Origin: Clostridia bacterium
GTDB lineage: Bacteria > Bacillota > Clostridia > Oscillospirales > Acutalibacteraceae
Assembly (NCBI GenBank): GCA_017437005.1
Contig: JAFSBZ010000023.1
Location: 1-64,000, forward strand
Reading direction: 5' to 3'
Length of the DNA stretch: 64,000 nucleotides
Both the position numbers and the translations under genes were made by a program. Shown piece by piece: positions 35,801-44,549 of the stretch. The notes below the pieces were generated by a model, which worked only from the letters and a program-made list of their open reading frames with translations, had not been told where the DNA came from and ran no database searches. Position 1 is the stretch's first letter, and every line of letters begins with the position of its first letter.

Positions 35801-36599
35801 TTAAAACTCCTCCATTTCTTGCGAGATATTTGTTGCAGAGGAATTTTAAAAAATATTCAATTATAAGACTAAGTACAACGACTGTTAGTGTAACGGCATA
35901 AACCTCATCAAAGTTTACACTGCCTTTTCCTTGCCAAAGCATTGTACCAAGTGAAATATTGGGTAAGCATATAACCTCGGCTGCTACACCCGATTTCCAC
36001 GCAAGTCCTAAAGCATTAACACAAGACGTAATTAGGTTTGCTGTAATGCTTGGTAATTTTATGCTTACAAGTGTTTTGCGGTTTGATAGATCAAACACCC
36101 TTGACATTTCTAAAAGAGTCTTATCGGTGTTTTTTAGTCCGTCGTGTACAGTTTGCCATATAAGAGGTAAAACCATAAGGCAAACAATAAGTACAGGTAG
36201 GGTAGAGCTTTCAAAAAAAAGGTACATTAAAATAATTATTGCTACAACAGGTATTGCACGTATTATTTTAAGAATAGGGGATAGCAGCGAGTAAACAATA
36301 GCGGAAATATGTGTTATTATTCCGATTACAAATCCCAAAAAGCTACCAATAATAAAACCAATAAATATGCGTGAAAGTGTTAGTAGCTCCGATATAATGA
36401 AGTTGGGTGTAAAAGCAATTTTTATCCATGTTTTAAGCACGGTGAATGGACTTGGTAAAATAAGCAGTAACAACTCATTGTTTCGACTTACAAGTCGGGA
36501 AGCGGCCTCCCAGACAAGTATCCAGAAGGTCGCTATTAGTATTACTTTTATTATTTTTTTAAAAAAAGTTTGTTTAGTCTGCGTTGTAGTATAAATCAT
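35793..36599 (-). CDS. ABC importer permease, SsuC/TauC-like
   Basis: Permease of 268 aa from the ATG at 36599, preceded at some distance by GGAGG; an ATG at 36641 lacks an RBS and would deepen the overlap with the binding-protein gene. Six helices and the EAA loop region (LLEMSRVFDLSNRKTLVSIK) fit the nitrate/sulfonate/taurine family. It overlaps the binding-protein gene by 26 bases, suggesting translational coupling. Substrate cannot be told. Confidence 0.85.
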   Translation of the reverse strand: MIYTTTQTKQTFFKKIIKVILIATFWILVWEAASRLVSRNNELLLLILPSPFTVLKTWIKIAFTPNFIISELLTLSRIFIGFIIGSFLGFVIGIITHISAIVYSLLSPILKIIRAIPVVAIIILMYLFFESSTLPVLIVCLMVLPLIWQTVHDGLKNTDKTLLEMSRVFDLSNRKTLVSIKLPSITANLITSCVNALGLAWKSGVAAEVICLPNISLGTMLWQGKGSVNFDEVYAVTLTVVVLSLIIEYFLKFLCNKYLARNGGVLND

Positions 36600-37581
36600 C
36601 AGCGGGTAATTTACCTCCGATAGATGTAGGATCTGCATCAAACAGTACTTTAAAGTAACCGTTTACGTTGGTTTTCATATCTTTGCCCGTAACAAAGCAA
36701 AGGTTGCAAATAGGAATAGATTTTTTAGCAATTGCAGCCTTTGGTGCAATACCGTATGTCTCACAGTAAGCGGCAACCTCGTCAATGCTTTCGGTAGCAA
36801 ATTTGATTGATGCTTCATATTCTTCGAGGAATTTTTCAACAGCCTTTGGATTAGCCTTAACATAACTGTCAAGTGCGATAACACAACCCATCATAAGCGT
36901 TGTATCAGAAACCTTTGACCATTCGTCGTTTATGCTTAGAACTCGGTTAAGCGCTTGGTTTTGAACCATAACTGCAGTTGCAAGTGGTTCGGGAGCCATT
37001 GCGATTTCAGCCTCGCCGCTTATAAGCTTTGCTTTTAAATCGTCGCTTGACACAAAGTTTATAGTAACGTCGGTTGCAGGATTAATGCCGTTTTCGTTAA
37101 GAATATAGTTGAGTATATACTCAGGGTTCTGACCCTTACCGGTTGAGTATATTGTTTTTCCTTTAAGGTCGGCGATTGATTTGATGGTATCGCCTTTTTC
37201 AAGAATAGAAAGCACACCATTTGTGTTAACAGCGAGCATTCTTACTTTGCCTTCGGATTTATTGTAAAGGGTTGCTGCTACGTTTGTGGGAACAGAAGCG
37301 ATGTTAATTTCACCCTTTAAGAATTTACCTGTTATATCAGTAGCGGCGGCTGCTACAGTAAATGTGTAATTGTTTGCAGTAATGCCCGCATCACTATCAG
37401 CATTAAGCTTTGCCATACCAATACCTGTAGGACCCGTCATATATGCTACCGACATATCAACAGGCGTATATGCTTCTTGGCTTGATGTGTCAGGAGCCGA
37501 AGAGATTGTATCGGTATTGCCGCAAGCAGCAAGTGAGAACATGAGAGCCAGTGAGAGTAATAGAGCTAATAGTTTTTTCAT
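36574..37581 (-). CDS. ABC importer substrate-binding lipoprotein, SsuA/NMT1-like
   Basis: Lipoprotein of 335 aa. The start at 37581 (MKKLLALL) follows AGGTGA; the frame from 37623 has no RBS. Lipobox LAAC. Family features are VAYMTGPTGIGMAKL, KGEINIASVPTNVAATLYN, KGKTIYSTGKGQNPEYIL and EAEIAMAPEPLATA. Members bind sulfonates, nitrate, thiamine precursors or other small anions; this one cannot be assigned. It lies 10 bases after the Crp-type regulator. Confidence 0.85.
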   Translation of the reverse strand: MKKLLALLLSLALMFSLAACGNTDTISSAPDTSSQEAYTPVDMSVAYMTGPTGIGMAKLNADSDAGITANNYTFTVAAAATDITGKFLKGEINIASVPTNVAATLYNKSEGKVRMLAVNTNGVLSILEKGDTIKSIADLKGKTIYSTGKGQNPEYILNYILNENGINPATDVTINFVSSDDLKAKLISGEAEIAMAPEPLATAVMVQNQALNRVLSINDEWSKVSDTTLMMGCVIALDSYVKANPKAVEKFLEEYEASIKFATESIDEVAAYCETYGIAPKAAIAKKSIPICNLCFVTGKDMKTNVNGYFKVLFDADPTSIGGKLPADDLYYNAD

Positions 37582-37591
37582 TTTAATCACC

Positions 37592-38197
37592 TTATTTATT
37601 AATTTTAAAGCTGTGACCATCACGGTTTATAAGTCCTTTGGACTCTAAAGATTCAATATCACGGTATATGCTTGTTCGACCAACATTTAACCGTCGGGCA
37701 AGCTCTGCCATACCGAAACCTAATGTTACAATACCGTCACTGCTTGACTGTGAAAGTAAAAATTCATAAAGTCGTTCTTCGGTAGATTTTGCAGTAAACG
37801 CATCAAGCTTTCGGTTTAAAAAGCGTATTCTATCACTTAAATATTCAATATAGTTAAGCGATATCTGTGGGTATTGCTTTAAAAGGAAAGTAAATGTTTG
37901 CTCGGTAATATACAAAACATAACAATCTTCTTTAGCAACAATACTGCTCATACCTTCTTTCCAACAACCAAACATACTTGCCGCGCCAAAAAGCTCACCG
38001 CCCGACATGGTACGTATTGTAATACTGTCACCAATGTCGTTAAGACGTTTTACAGTAGCTGTACCGTTTGTGATAATTCCAATCATACCGCTATGGTAAA
38101 GCTCGTCGCCTTTTGATATTTTCTGCGCATTACCAAGCAATGAATTGACTGATGCGATTTCATCTTGTGTAAGTCCGCTAAACAAAAAACAGTTAAT
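37592..38197 (-). CDS. Crp/Fnr-family regulator, probably initiated at ATT
   Basis: Regulator of 201 aa with an N-terminal cyclic-nucleotide-binding-type beta barrel (about 1-115) and a C-terminal winged helix (GMAELARRLNVGRTSIYRDI). No FNR-type N-terminal cysteine cluster is seen, so it is not an obvious oxygen sensor. Start choice: no ATG, GTG or CTG is in frame; a TTG at 38185 lies 18 bases from the strong GGAGGTG (38210-38204), whereas an in-frame ATT at 38197 lies at ideal spacing and would give MNCFLFSGL, matching the usual Crp-family start. First gene of a four-gene importer operon that it probably regulates. Confidence 0.82.
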   Translation of the reverse strand: MNCFLFSGLTQDEIASVNSLLGNAQKISKGDELYHSGMIGIITNGTATVKRLNDIGDSITIRTMSGGELFGAASMFGCWKEGMSSIVAKEDCYVLYITEQTFTFLLKQYPQISLNYIEYLSDRIRFLNRKLDAFTAKSTEERLYEFLLSQSSSDGIVTLGFGMAELARRLNVGRTSIYRDIESLESKGLINRDGHSFKINK

Positions 38198-38222
38198 AGA
38201 TCACACCTCCATTTTGTAAATT

Positions 38223-38255
38223 GTGTTCCAAATAGAACACTTTAATTATATTATA
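38223..38255 (-). promoter_or_regulatory. Promoter with operator-like dyad upstream of the Crp-type gene
   Basis: On the minus strand TATAAT (38255-38250) is preceded by TGTG (extended -10). Ten bases downstream lies the dyad GTGTTC-N6-GAACAC (38223-38240), overlapping the expected transcription start. This suggests autoregulation by the Crp-type protein; the dyad differs from the classic TGTGA-N6-TCACA. Confidence 0.6.
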
Positions 38256-38261
38256 CACAAA

Positions 38262-38296
38262 ATAATAAAAAAAGCAAGATGCAAAATACATCTTGC
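38262..38296 (-). terminator. Terminator of the fumarase-beta operon
   Basis: GCAAGATG and CATCTTGC (38274-38281, 38289-38296) form the stem; on the minus strand it is followed by a run of seven T. Confidence 0.85.
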
Positions 38297-38303
38297 CTTA
38301 AAT

Positions 38304-38834
38304 TTATCTCTTAAAAATACTACCGCCCTTTGAGTCGATGCCTACTATAAGCGGAAAGTTGTTAAACATTAGTTTTTTTATAGATTCACAGCCTAAATCG
38401 TCAAAGGCAATTACTTCACAAGAGGTAATACTTTGTGCTGCGAGTGCCCCCGCACCACCAATGGCGCATAGGTAAACAGCATTATTATTGATAATAGCAT
38501 CAATAACCGCTTGATTTCGTTCGCCCTTACCAACGGTAGCCGTAAGACCTATATTATAAAGCTCGGGAGCATATGTGTCCATACGTGAAGACGTTGTCGG
38601 GCCGCAACTACCAATCGCCATACCTTGCGGCGTAGGTGTTGGTCCTGCGTAATATATAACCGAATTTTCAATATCAAAGGGTAGGGGTTTACCGTCATTC
38701 ATATACTCAAAAATACGTTTATGCGCGGCATCACGAGCGGTATATACCGCTCCGCTTAAATAAACCTTATCACCAACAGAAAGTTTTTTGCAGTATGATT
38801 TTAGTTCTGAAGTGTTTATGTAGTATTCTCTCAT
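38304..38834 (-). CDS. Fumarate hydratase class I beta (C-terminal) subunit, orphan
   Basis: Protein of 176 aa matching the beta half of two-subunit class I fumarases or L-tartrate dehydratases: LSGAVYTARDAAHKRI, YAGPTPTPQGMAIGSCGPTT (with SSRM next) and GIDSKGGSIF. The active enzyme needs an alpha subunit that holds the [4Fe-4S] cluster, and no alpha gene lies within the window. The ATG overlaps the stop of the coiled-coil gene upstream by one base (TAATG). Fumarase is more likely than tartrate dehydratase by frequency only. Confidence 0.88.
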   Translation of the reverse strand: MREYYINTSELKSYCKKLSVGDKVYLSGAVYTARDAAHKRIFEYMNDGKPLPFDIENSVIYYAGPTPTPQGMAIGSCGPTTSSRMDTYAPELYNIGLTATVGKGERNQAVIDAIINNNAVYLCAIGGAGALAAQSITSCEVIAFDDLGCESIKKLMFNNFPLIVGIDSKGGSIFKR

Positions 38835-39382
38835 TAACTGTTTACATCTGCCAAAAGATTTTCAAACTGCTCGGCAAGATCGCGATTATTTGTATTATTA
38901 TCGGTAATTTTGGTGCGAGCTGTGGAAAGTGAAGAAACAAGCGCATCAACTTTTGTTACAAAATCGTTAGATGTTTGCATAATCTCAGCTTTTAGTGCGG
39001 CAAGTTGCTCATGCGCGTTATCAATTGAGTGAAGATTTTTCTCAACCTCGCGATTTGTGATATCACGATTTTCGGCAGAATTTTGCATAACCGATTTTGC
39101 GTTTGCTTGCGCTACAAGATAAAGCTTACCAATATTTTGCGAAAGGCGCTCAATCTCGTCATATTTATCGGTATATTCTTTAAGTTGAGCTTCTACTGCT
39201 GCTTTTGCTGACTTTACATCTTCAAGCTGAGCATTAACTGTAGCAATAGTGCTGTCAAGGTTGTCGATTTTTTGATTTAATTCGTTTTCTTTTGCAGAGA
39301 ATTTTTTGTGTGATTCTTCAACGTAAGCAATTACATCATCACAGTTAAAGCCAAAAAGACTTTTTCTAAAACCAACTGACAT
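38834..39382 (-). CDS. DivIVA-like coiled-coil protein
   Basis: Protein of 182 aa from the ATG at 39382 (MSVGFRKSLFGF), which has AAGGGG about 10 bases upstream; a TTG at 39406 would place that RBS inside the gene. The N terminus FRKSLFGFNCDDVIAYVEE resembles the membrane-binding N terminus of DivIVA/GpsB proteins. The rest is a long coiled coil (about 30-180). This family scaffolds cell-pole or septal proteins. Its translational coupling to a fumarase subunit is unexpected. Confidence 0.7.
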   Translation of the reverse strand: MSVGFRKSLFGFNCDDVIAYVEESHKKFSAKENELNQKIDNLDSTIATVNAQLEDVKSAKAAVEAQLKEYTDKYDEIERLSQNIGKLYLVAQANAKSVMQNSAENRDITNREVEKNLHSIDNAHEQLAALKAEIMQTSNDFVTKVDALVSSLSTARTKITDNNTNNRDLAEQFENLLADVNS

Positions 39383-39460
39383 TTTTATTTGTCCCCTTAT
39401 TTTCAAATTCTATACAAACATAGTATATCAAATTTAAAGCTCTTTTACAAGAGAAATATT

Positions 39461-40708
39461 TTAGTTAAACTGTGGGTCAATATCAAGTGTTGCAAAGTAA
39501 TCTTCAATACTTTGAGCGCGGCGAATAAGTTTAACACTACCGTCCGGCTTTAGCATAAGCTCGGCGCAACGAAGCTTGCCATTATAATTATAGCCCATTG
39601 AGTGACCGTGAGCGCCCGCATCGTGAATGGTAAGATAGTCGCCTATGTCAACCTTGGGTAATTCTCGTTCGACAGCAAATTTATCGTTGTTTTCACAAAG
39701 TGAGCCTACAACATCAAACTTGCCAACAGTTTTTTCATTTTCCTTACCCATAACAGTTATATGATGATATGCGCCATACATTGCAGGACGCATAAGGTCG
39801 CAGCAGCTTGCATCTACGCCGATATATTCCTTATATATATGCTTGTAATGAAGTGCTTTTGTAACAAGATATCCATAAGGTCCTGTTATGTAACGTCCCA
39901 TTTCGGTAAAGAGTGCAATTTCAAAACCTGCAGGGGTAATGTATTCATCGTATACTTTGCGCACGCCTTCGCCTATAGCGAATATATCAACAGGCTCTTC
40001 GGTTGGCTTGTATGGTATGCCAATACCGCCCGAAAGGTCAATAAACTCAACGTTAATATCAAGCTTTTCTTTAATTTCCAGGGCAAACTTAAATAACTTT
40101 TTGGCAAGACGAGGGTAGTATTCCTCAACAAGTGAGCAGCTTGCAAGCATTGAGTGAATACCAAAATGCTTTACACCTTTTTGTTTTAAAATTGCAAAGG
40201 ATTCAAGTATTTGTTCATGTGTCATACCAAATTTTGTGTCGTGCAAATGACCCATAATATCATTTGTAATATTAAATTTACCTGGGTTGTAACGACAGCA
40301 AATTGTATCAGGTAATGGTGCGATTTTTTCTAAAAAATCGATATGTGTAATATCGTCAAGGTTTATAATAGCACCGCAAGCGAGCGCGGCTTTATATTCA
40401 TCTACAGTTGTTTCGTTTGAAGTAAAAATAATATTTTTGCCATTTATACCGCTTTTTTGTGATAATATAAGCTCGGGTATTGAGGCGCAGTCGGTACCGC
40501 AGCCAAGCTCGTTTAAAAGTCGCAAAATTGCGGGAGTAGGTGTTGCCTTTACCGCAAAATATTCTTTAAAGCCTTTGTTCCAGGAAAATGCTTTGTATAA
40601 ATCGGTAACACATTTACGAATACCCGCTTCATCATAAACGTAAAAAGGAGTAGGGTAGATTTGCGACCAATTTTCAATGTTTTCCTTGGTAAATGGAACG
40701 TTTTTCAT
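39461..40708 (-). CDS. lysA: Diaminopimelate decarboxylase
   Basis: PLP-dependent fold-type III decarboxylase of 415 aa, last step of lysine synthesis. Landmarks: TPFYVYDEAGI, EYFAVKATPTPAIL with the PLP lysine, FIDLSGGIGIPY (the glycine loop), FTEMGRYITGPYG, and GSLCENNDKF with the substrate-binding Cys. It lies near dapB, dapA and asd, supporting diaminopimelate as substrate rather than ornithine or arginine, though separated from them by pckG on the other strand. It has its own promoter (40747-40775). Confidence 0.9.
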   Translation of the reverse strand: MKNVPFTKENIENWSQIYPTPFYVYDEAGIRKCVTDLYKAFSWNKGFKEYFAVKATPTPAILRLLNELGCGTDCASIPELILSQKSGINGKNIIFTSNETTVDEYKAALACGAIINLDDITHIDFLEKIAPLPDTICCRYNPGKFNITNDIMGHLHDTKFGMTHEQILESFAILKQKGVKHFGIHSMLASCSLVEEYYPRLAKKLFKFALEIKEKLDINVEFIDLSGGIGIPYKPTEEPVDIFAIGEGVRKVYDEYITPAGFEIALFTEMGRYITGPYGYLVTKALHYKHIYKEYIGVDASCCDLMRPAMYGAYHHITVMGKENEKTVGKFDVVGSLCENNDKFAVERELPKVDIGDYLTIHDAGAHGHSMGYNYNGKLRCAELMLKPDGSVKLIRRAQSIEDYFATLDIDPQFN

Positions 40709-40746
40709 AAAATAATACCACTTTTCTTAAGTAAAATAACAGTACG

Positions 40747-40775
40747 ATTTTACACAAAAAAACGCAAAGTGTCAA
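40747..40775 (-). promoter_or_regulatory. Promoter of lysA
   Basis: Minus strand TTGACA (40775-40770), 17-base spacer and TAAAAT (40752-40747), about 40 bases before the ATG. Confidence 0.65.
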
Positions 40776-40812
40776 GTATTATGAATTATTTTTAAATTTT
40801 TAAATATTTGTG

Positions 40813-40841
40813 TTGATTTTTGAAAAGAATATAAGTATAAT
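40813..40841 (+). promoter_or_regulatory. Promoter of pckG
   Basis: TTGATT (40813-40818), 17-base spacer and TATAAT (40836-40841), 42 bases before the ATG. Confidence 0.65.
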
Positions 40842-40883
40842 GTATTTGGAAAAATTTGAATTATTTTGTAAGGAGAATCAGAA

Positions 40884-42668
40884 ATGACCACTAACAAAAC
40901 TGTATTAAAATGGCTTGATGAGATGAAAGAATTACTCACACCTGACCAAGTTGTTTGGGTTGACGGCAGTGAAGAGCAAATCGAGGCATTTCGTGCTGAG
41001 GCTTGTGAAATTGGTGAATTGCATAAGCTAAATCAGGATAAGCTTCCCGGTTGCTATTTGCACCGTACAAATCCTAACGACGTTGCTCGTGTAGAGGATA
41101 GAACATTTATCTGCACAACCACTAAGGAAGAGGCAGGTCCTACTAACAACTGGTGTGACCCTGCCGAAATGTATAAAAAGCTTTACGACATTGCTCGCGG
41201 AAGCTACAAGGGTAAAACAATGTATGTTATCCCTTATTCAATGGGACCAATCGGTTCACCAATTGCTAAGATTGGTATCGAAGTTACCGATTCTATCTAC
41301 GTTGTTCTTAATATGGTTATTATGACCCGTGTTAGCCCAAAGGTACTTGAAGTATTAGGCGACAGCAATGACTGGGTACGTGGCTTACATTCACGTTGTG
41401 ATGTTGACCCTGAAAAGAGATATATCTGCCACTTCCCACAGGATAACACAATTATCTCTGTAAACTCAGGTTACGGCGGTAACGTACTTTTAGGTAAAAA
41501 GTGCTTTGCGCTTCGTATTGCTTCTTACCAAGGCTGGAAAGAAGGCTGGATGGCTGAGCATATGCTTATTTTGGGCCTCCAGAATCCTAAGGGTGAGGTT
41601 CGTTACATTGCTGCTGCGTTCCCATCAGCTTGCGGTAAGACCAACCTTGCTATGCTTATTCCACCCGAATATTTACGTAAAAAAGGCTACAAGATTTGGA
41701 CAGTAGGTGACGATATTTCTTGGATGAAGATAGGCCCTGACGGTCGTCTTTATGCTATTAACCCAGAAAATGGATTCTTTGGTGTAGCACCCGGTACCAA
41801 CGTTCACTCTAACTTTAACGCACTTGAGTCAACCAAGAAGAACACAATCTTCACAAACGTTGCTCTTAACCTTGATGATAACACGGTTTGGTGGGAAGGT
41901 CTTGACAAGAACCCACCTGAAAACGCTCTTGAGTGGAAGGGTAATCCTTGGAATCCTTCAATGTTTGTTAAGGCAGACAAATCAACATACGCTGCTCATC
42001 CAAACTCACGTTTTACAGCTCCTGCTGAAAACTGCCCATGCATTTCTGACGAATTTAACAAGGGCGAGGGTGTGCCGATTTCTGCAATTGTATTTGGTGG
42101 CCGTCGTGCTAAGTGCGCTCCACTTGTATATCAATCAAAGGATTGGGTAAACGGTGTATTTGTAGGTTCTGCAATGGCATCTGAAACAACAGCTGCAGCT
42201 GCAGGCGCAGTAGGCGTTGTTCGTCGTGACCCAATGGCAATGCTTCCATTCTGTGGTTACCATATGGGTGACTATTTTGCACACTGGCTCGAAATGGGCG
42301 AAAAGCTTGGCGACAAGGCTCCTAAGATCTTTAATGTTAACTGGTTCCGTACCGATGATGAAGGCAACTTTGTATGGCCAGGTTTTGGCGACAATATGCG
42401 CGTTCTTAACTGGATTATTGACCGTTGCGAAGGCAAGGCAACTGCTACCGAAACCGCTATCGGTTATATTCCACAGCCTGAAGATATTGACCTTACCGAT
42501 CTTGATATGGATATTGAAACTCTTAAATCAATCCTTAAGGTTGATAAAGATGTTTGGACCAAGGAAGCAGAAGAGATTGAAGAGCACTACAAGAAGTTTG
42601 GTGACAAATTACCAGCACAGCTTCGTGAACAGCTTGACAACCTCAAAGCAAACCTTGCTAAAATGTAA
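40884..42668 (+). CDS. pckG: Phosphoenolpyruvate carboxykinase (GTP)
   Basis: Interconverts oxaloacetate and PEP using GTP/GDP. Length 594 aa and motifs FPSACGKTNLAMLIPP (P-loop with the mobile Cys), VGDDISWMKIGPDGRLYAINPE (kinase 2 region, split at ISWMK) and FGGRRAKCAPLVYQ are those of the GTP class, not the ATP class. In anaerobes it may fix CO2 into oxaloacetate on the way to succinate. RBS AAGGAG lies about 10 bases before the ATG. Codon choice is markedly cleaner than in neighbours, consistent with high expression. Confidence 0.97.
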   Translation: MTTNKTVLKWLDEMKELLTPDQVVWVDGSEEQIEAFRAEACEIGELHKLNQDKLPGCYLHRTNPNDVARVEDRTFICTTTKEEAGPTNNWCDPAEMYKKLYDIARGSYKGKTMYVIPYSMGPIGSPIAKIGIEVTDSIYVVLNMVIMTRVSPKVLEVLGDSNDWVRGLHSRCDVDPEKRYICHFPQDNTIISVNSGYGGNVLLGKKCFALRIASYQGWKEGWMAEHMLILGLQNPKGEVRYIAAAFPSACGKTNLAMLIPPEYLRKKGYKIWTVGDDISWMKIGPDGRLYAINPENGFFGVAPGTNVHSNFNALESTKKNTIFTNVALNLDDNTVWWEGLDKNPPENALEWKGNPWNPSMFVKADKSTYAAHPNSRFTAPAENCPCISDEFNKGEGVPISAIVFGGRRAKCAPLVYQSKDWVNGVFVGSAMASETTAAAAGAVGVVRRDPMAMLPFCGYHMGDYFAHWLEMGEKLGDKAPKIFNVNWFRTDDEGNFVWPGFGDNMRVLNWIIDRCEGKATATETAIGYIPQPEDIDLTDLDMDIETLKSILKVDKDVWTKEAEEIEEHYKKFGDKLPAQLREQLDNLKANLAKM

Positions 42669-42701
42669 TTTAATTCACAATGCATAATTAAGCAAATTAA
42701 T

Positions 42702-42742
42702 AAAGCACTCATCATAGATATATGGTGAGTGCTTTGATTTTG
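42702..42742 (+). terminator. Terminator of pckG
   Basis: AAAGCACTCA and TGAGTGCTTT pair over a 9-base loop and continue into TGATTTT. Confidence 0.8.
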
Positions 42743-42751
42743 TAATATTAT

Positions 42752-42785
42752 AAAAAGGCTACCTGCTAAGTAACAAGTAGCCTTT
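42752..42785 (-). terminator. Terminator of the asd-dapA-dapB operon
   Basis: AAAGGCTAC and GTAGCCTTT form the stem just beyond the dapB stop; on the minus strand it runs into a T-rich stretch (TTTTTATAAT). Confidence 0.8.
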
Positions 42786-42791
42786 CTAAAT

Positions 42792-43547
42792 TTAGTTGAT
42801 ATTTAAGATACTACCCATATCGTACATACCGGGCTTTTTGCCAACAATAAATTTTGCTGCCTTTACAGCGCCTGCAGCAAACACTTCTTTACTTTGTGCC
42901 GCGTGAGATAGGGTAATTACCTCGTCGTGACCTGCGAATATAACATCGTGCTCACCAACGATTGTACCGCCGCGAATAGCGTGTATGCCGATTTCGTTTT
43001 TTGAGCGTTTTTGTCGTTTTGAATGACGGTCATATTCATATGTGTACTTATCGTCAAAAACCTCGTTTACGGCATTTGCAAGCATCAGAGCGGTACCTGA
43101 CGGTGCATCAAGCTTTTGATTGTGATGCTTTTCAATAATTTCTACATCAAAATTAGCGCCTAAAATTTTTGCCGCGCTTTTAGCAAGACTGCAAAGCAAA
43201 TTTACACCAAGTGACATATTAGCAGTAAAGAATACAGGAATTTTAGAAGATGCATCCTTAATGGCTGCAATTTGTTCCGTGCTATATCCCGTTGTTGCAA
43301 GGATAACGGGAACGTTATTTTTTATTGCAAACGAAAGCAAGCTGTCAAGTACAGAAATATGAGAAAAATCAATTATAACATCGGGAACTGATTTAACGTC
43401 ATCAAAAGATTTATAAACAGGGAAGTCGCAAAGCATTTCTGCTCGGTCAACACCCGCAGTTATTTTTAAATCATTATCTTCTAAGGCACAGCGCGCAACG
43501 GAATTACCCATTTTACCGCAAGCGCCTGAAAGTAAAATATTTATCAT
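42792..43547 (-). CDS. dapB: 4-hydroxy-tetrahydrodipicolinate reductase
   Basis: Second committed enzyme of lysine/diaminopimelate synthesis, 251 aa. N-terminal NAD(P)-binding motif GACGKMGNSVAR, DFSHISVLDSLL, the catalytic EIIEKHHNQKLDAPSGTALM and the late GGTIVGEHDVIFAGHDE are all present. Lies downstream of dapA in the same operon. Confidence 0.96.
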   Translation of the reverse strand: MINILLSGACGKMGNSVARCALEDNDLKITAGVDRAEMLCDFPVYKSFDDVKSVPDVIIDFSHISVLDSLLSFAIKNNVPVILATTGYSTEQIAAIKDASSKIPVFFTANMSLGVNLLCSLAKSAAKILGANFDVEIIEKHHNQKLDAPSGTALMLANAVNEVFDDKYTYEYDRHSKRQKRSKNEIGIHAIRGGTIVGEHDVIFAGHDEVITLSHAAQSKEVFAAGAVKAAKFIVGKKPGMYDMGSILNIN

Positions 43548-43626
43548 TTATTTTTTCACATCCTGAAATTTATAAATATGAAGAATATTGTATGCAACGT
43601 GCCAGCGCACCGTTCCAAAATATAAT

Positions 43627-44517
43627 TTATAGTTTAAATCCACATTCAACAAGCTTTTCTTTGAGTAGAGACTTGTTTACATCACTCGTGGGATAAAGTG
43701 GCATTCTGCAAGGACCAACATTTAAACCTAACATATTCATTGCTTCCTTCACAGGTATTGGATTCACGTCGCAAAACATAGCATTCATAAGACCAATATG
43801 CTTTATATGAAGCTCGCTTGCAGGTTGTGTATATCCGTTAAGATATAGCTCGCAAATATCGTGCATTACCTTTGGCGCTATATTTGAAAGTACAGATATA
43901 ATACCGATACCTCCCAGCGACATAATCGGTACTGTTTGGTCGTCGTTACCCGAGTATATATCTAAATCATCACCGCAAAGATACTTAATTTCAGCAATGA
44001 GTGATAGGTCGCCGCTTGCTTCTTTTGTAGCCACAATGTTTTGGTGTTTAGAAAGCTCTTTATATGTTTCAGCCTTTATGTTAACACCTGTTCTTGACGG
44101 AACATTATATAGAATTATAGGCTTACTAACCCTATCGGCAATATAGTTGTAATGCGCTACAAGACCTGCTTGAGAGGTTTTGTTGTAATAGGGAGTAACC
44201 ATTAAGAATGCATCAGCACCTACGCTTGCGGCATCGTCACAAAGCTCTACCGAATATACAGTATCATTACTACCTGTACCTGCAATAATAGGTACGCGGC
44301 CGTTTGCGGCTTTAACCGATTCTTCAATAACGCGCAAATGCTCGTCATAGCGTAGTGTGGATTTTTCGCCCGTAGTACCGCAAATAACAAGTGCGTCAAT
44401 GTGGTTTTCGATTTGCTCATTAACAAGTGTTTTTAAACGTCCGAAATTTACGCTGCCATCAGCGTTCATAGGGGTAACCAATGCAGTTGCCGCGCCTGTG
44501 AAAATTCTTTTTTTCAT
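43627..44517 (-). CDS. dapA: 4-hydroxy-tetrahydrodipicolinate synthase
   Basis: Condenses pyruvate with aspartate semialdehyde. TIM-barrel protein of 296 aa with CGTTGEKSTL, AGTGSNDT, the YYNKTSQAGLVAHY segment, YNVPSRTGVN and the Schiff-base lysine in VATKEASGDL. Length and motifs are typical. It follows asd by about 32 bases and precedes dapB. Confidence 0.96.
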   Translation of the reverse strand: MKKRIFTGAATALVTPMNADGSVNFGRLKTLVNEQIENHIDALVICGTTGEKSTLRYDEHLRVIEESVKAANGRVPIIAGTGSNDTVYSVELCDDAASVGADAFLMVTPYYNKTSQAGLVAHYNYIADRVSKPIILYNVPSRTGVNIKAETYKELSKHQNIVATKEASGDLSLIAEIKYLCGDDLDIYSGNDDQTVPIMSLGGIGIISVLSNIAPKVMHDICELYLNGYTQPASELHIKHIGLMNAMFCDVNPIPVKEAMNMLGLNVGPCRMPLYPTSDVNKSLLKEKLVECGFKL

Positions 44518-44549
44518 AAAAACACCTCATTAAATATATTTTTAAAAAA

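Noticed and set aside
38183..38185. TTG as the start of the Crp-type regulator
   Set aside because: It lies 18 bases from the only good RBS and removes four residues that match the family N terminus; kept as an alternative only.
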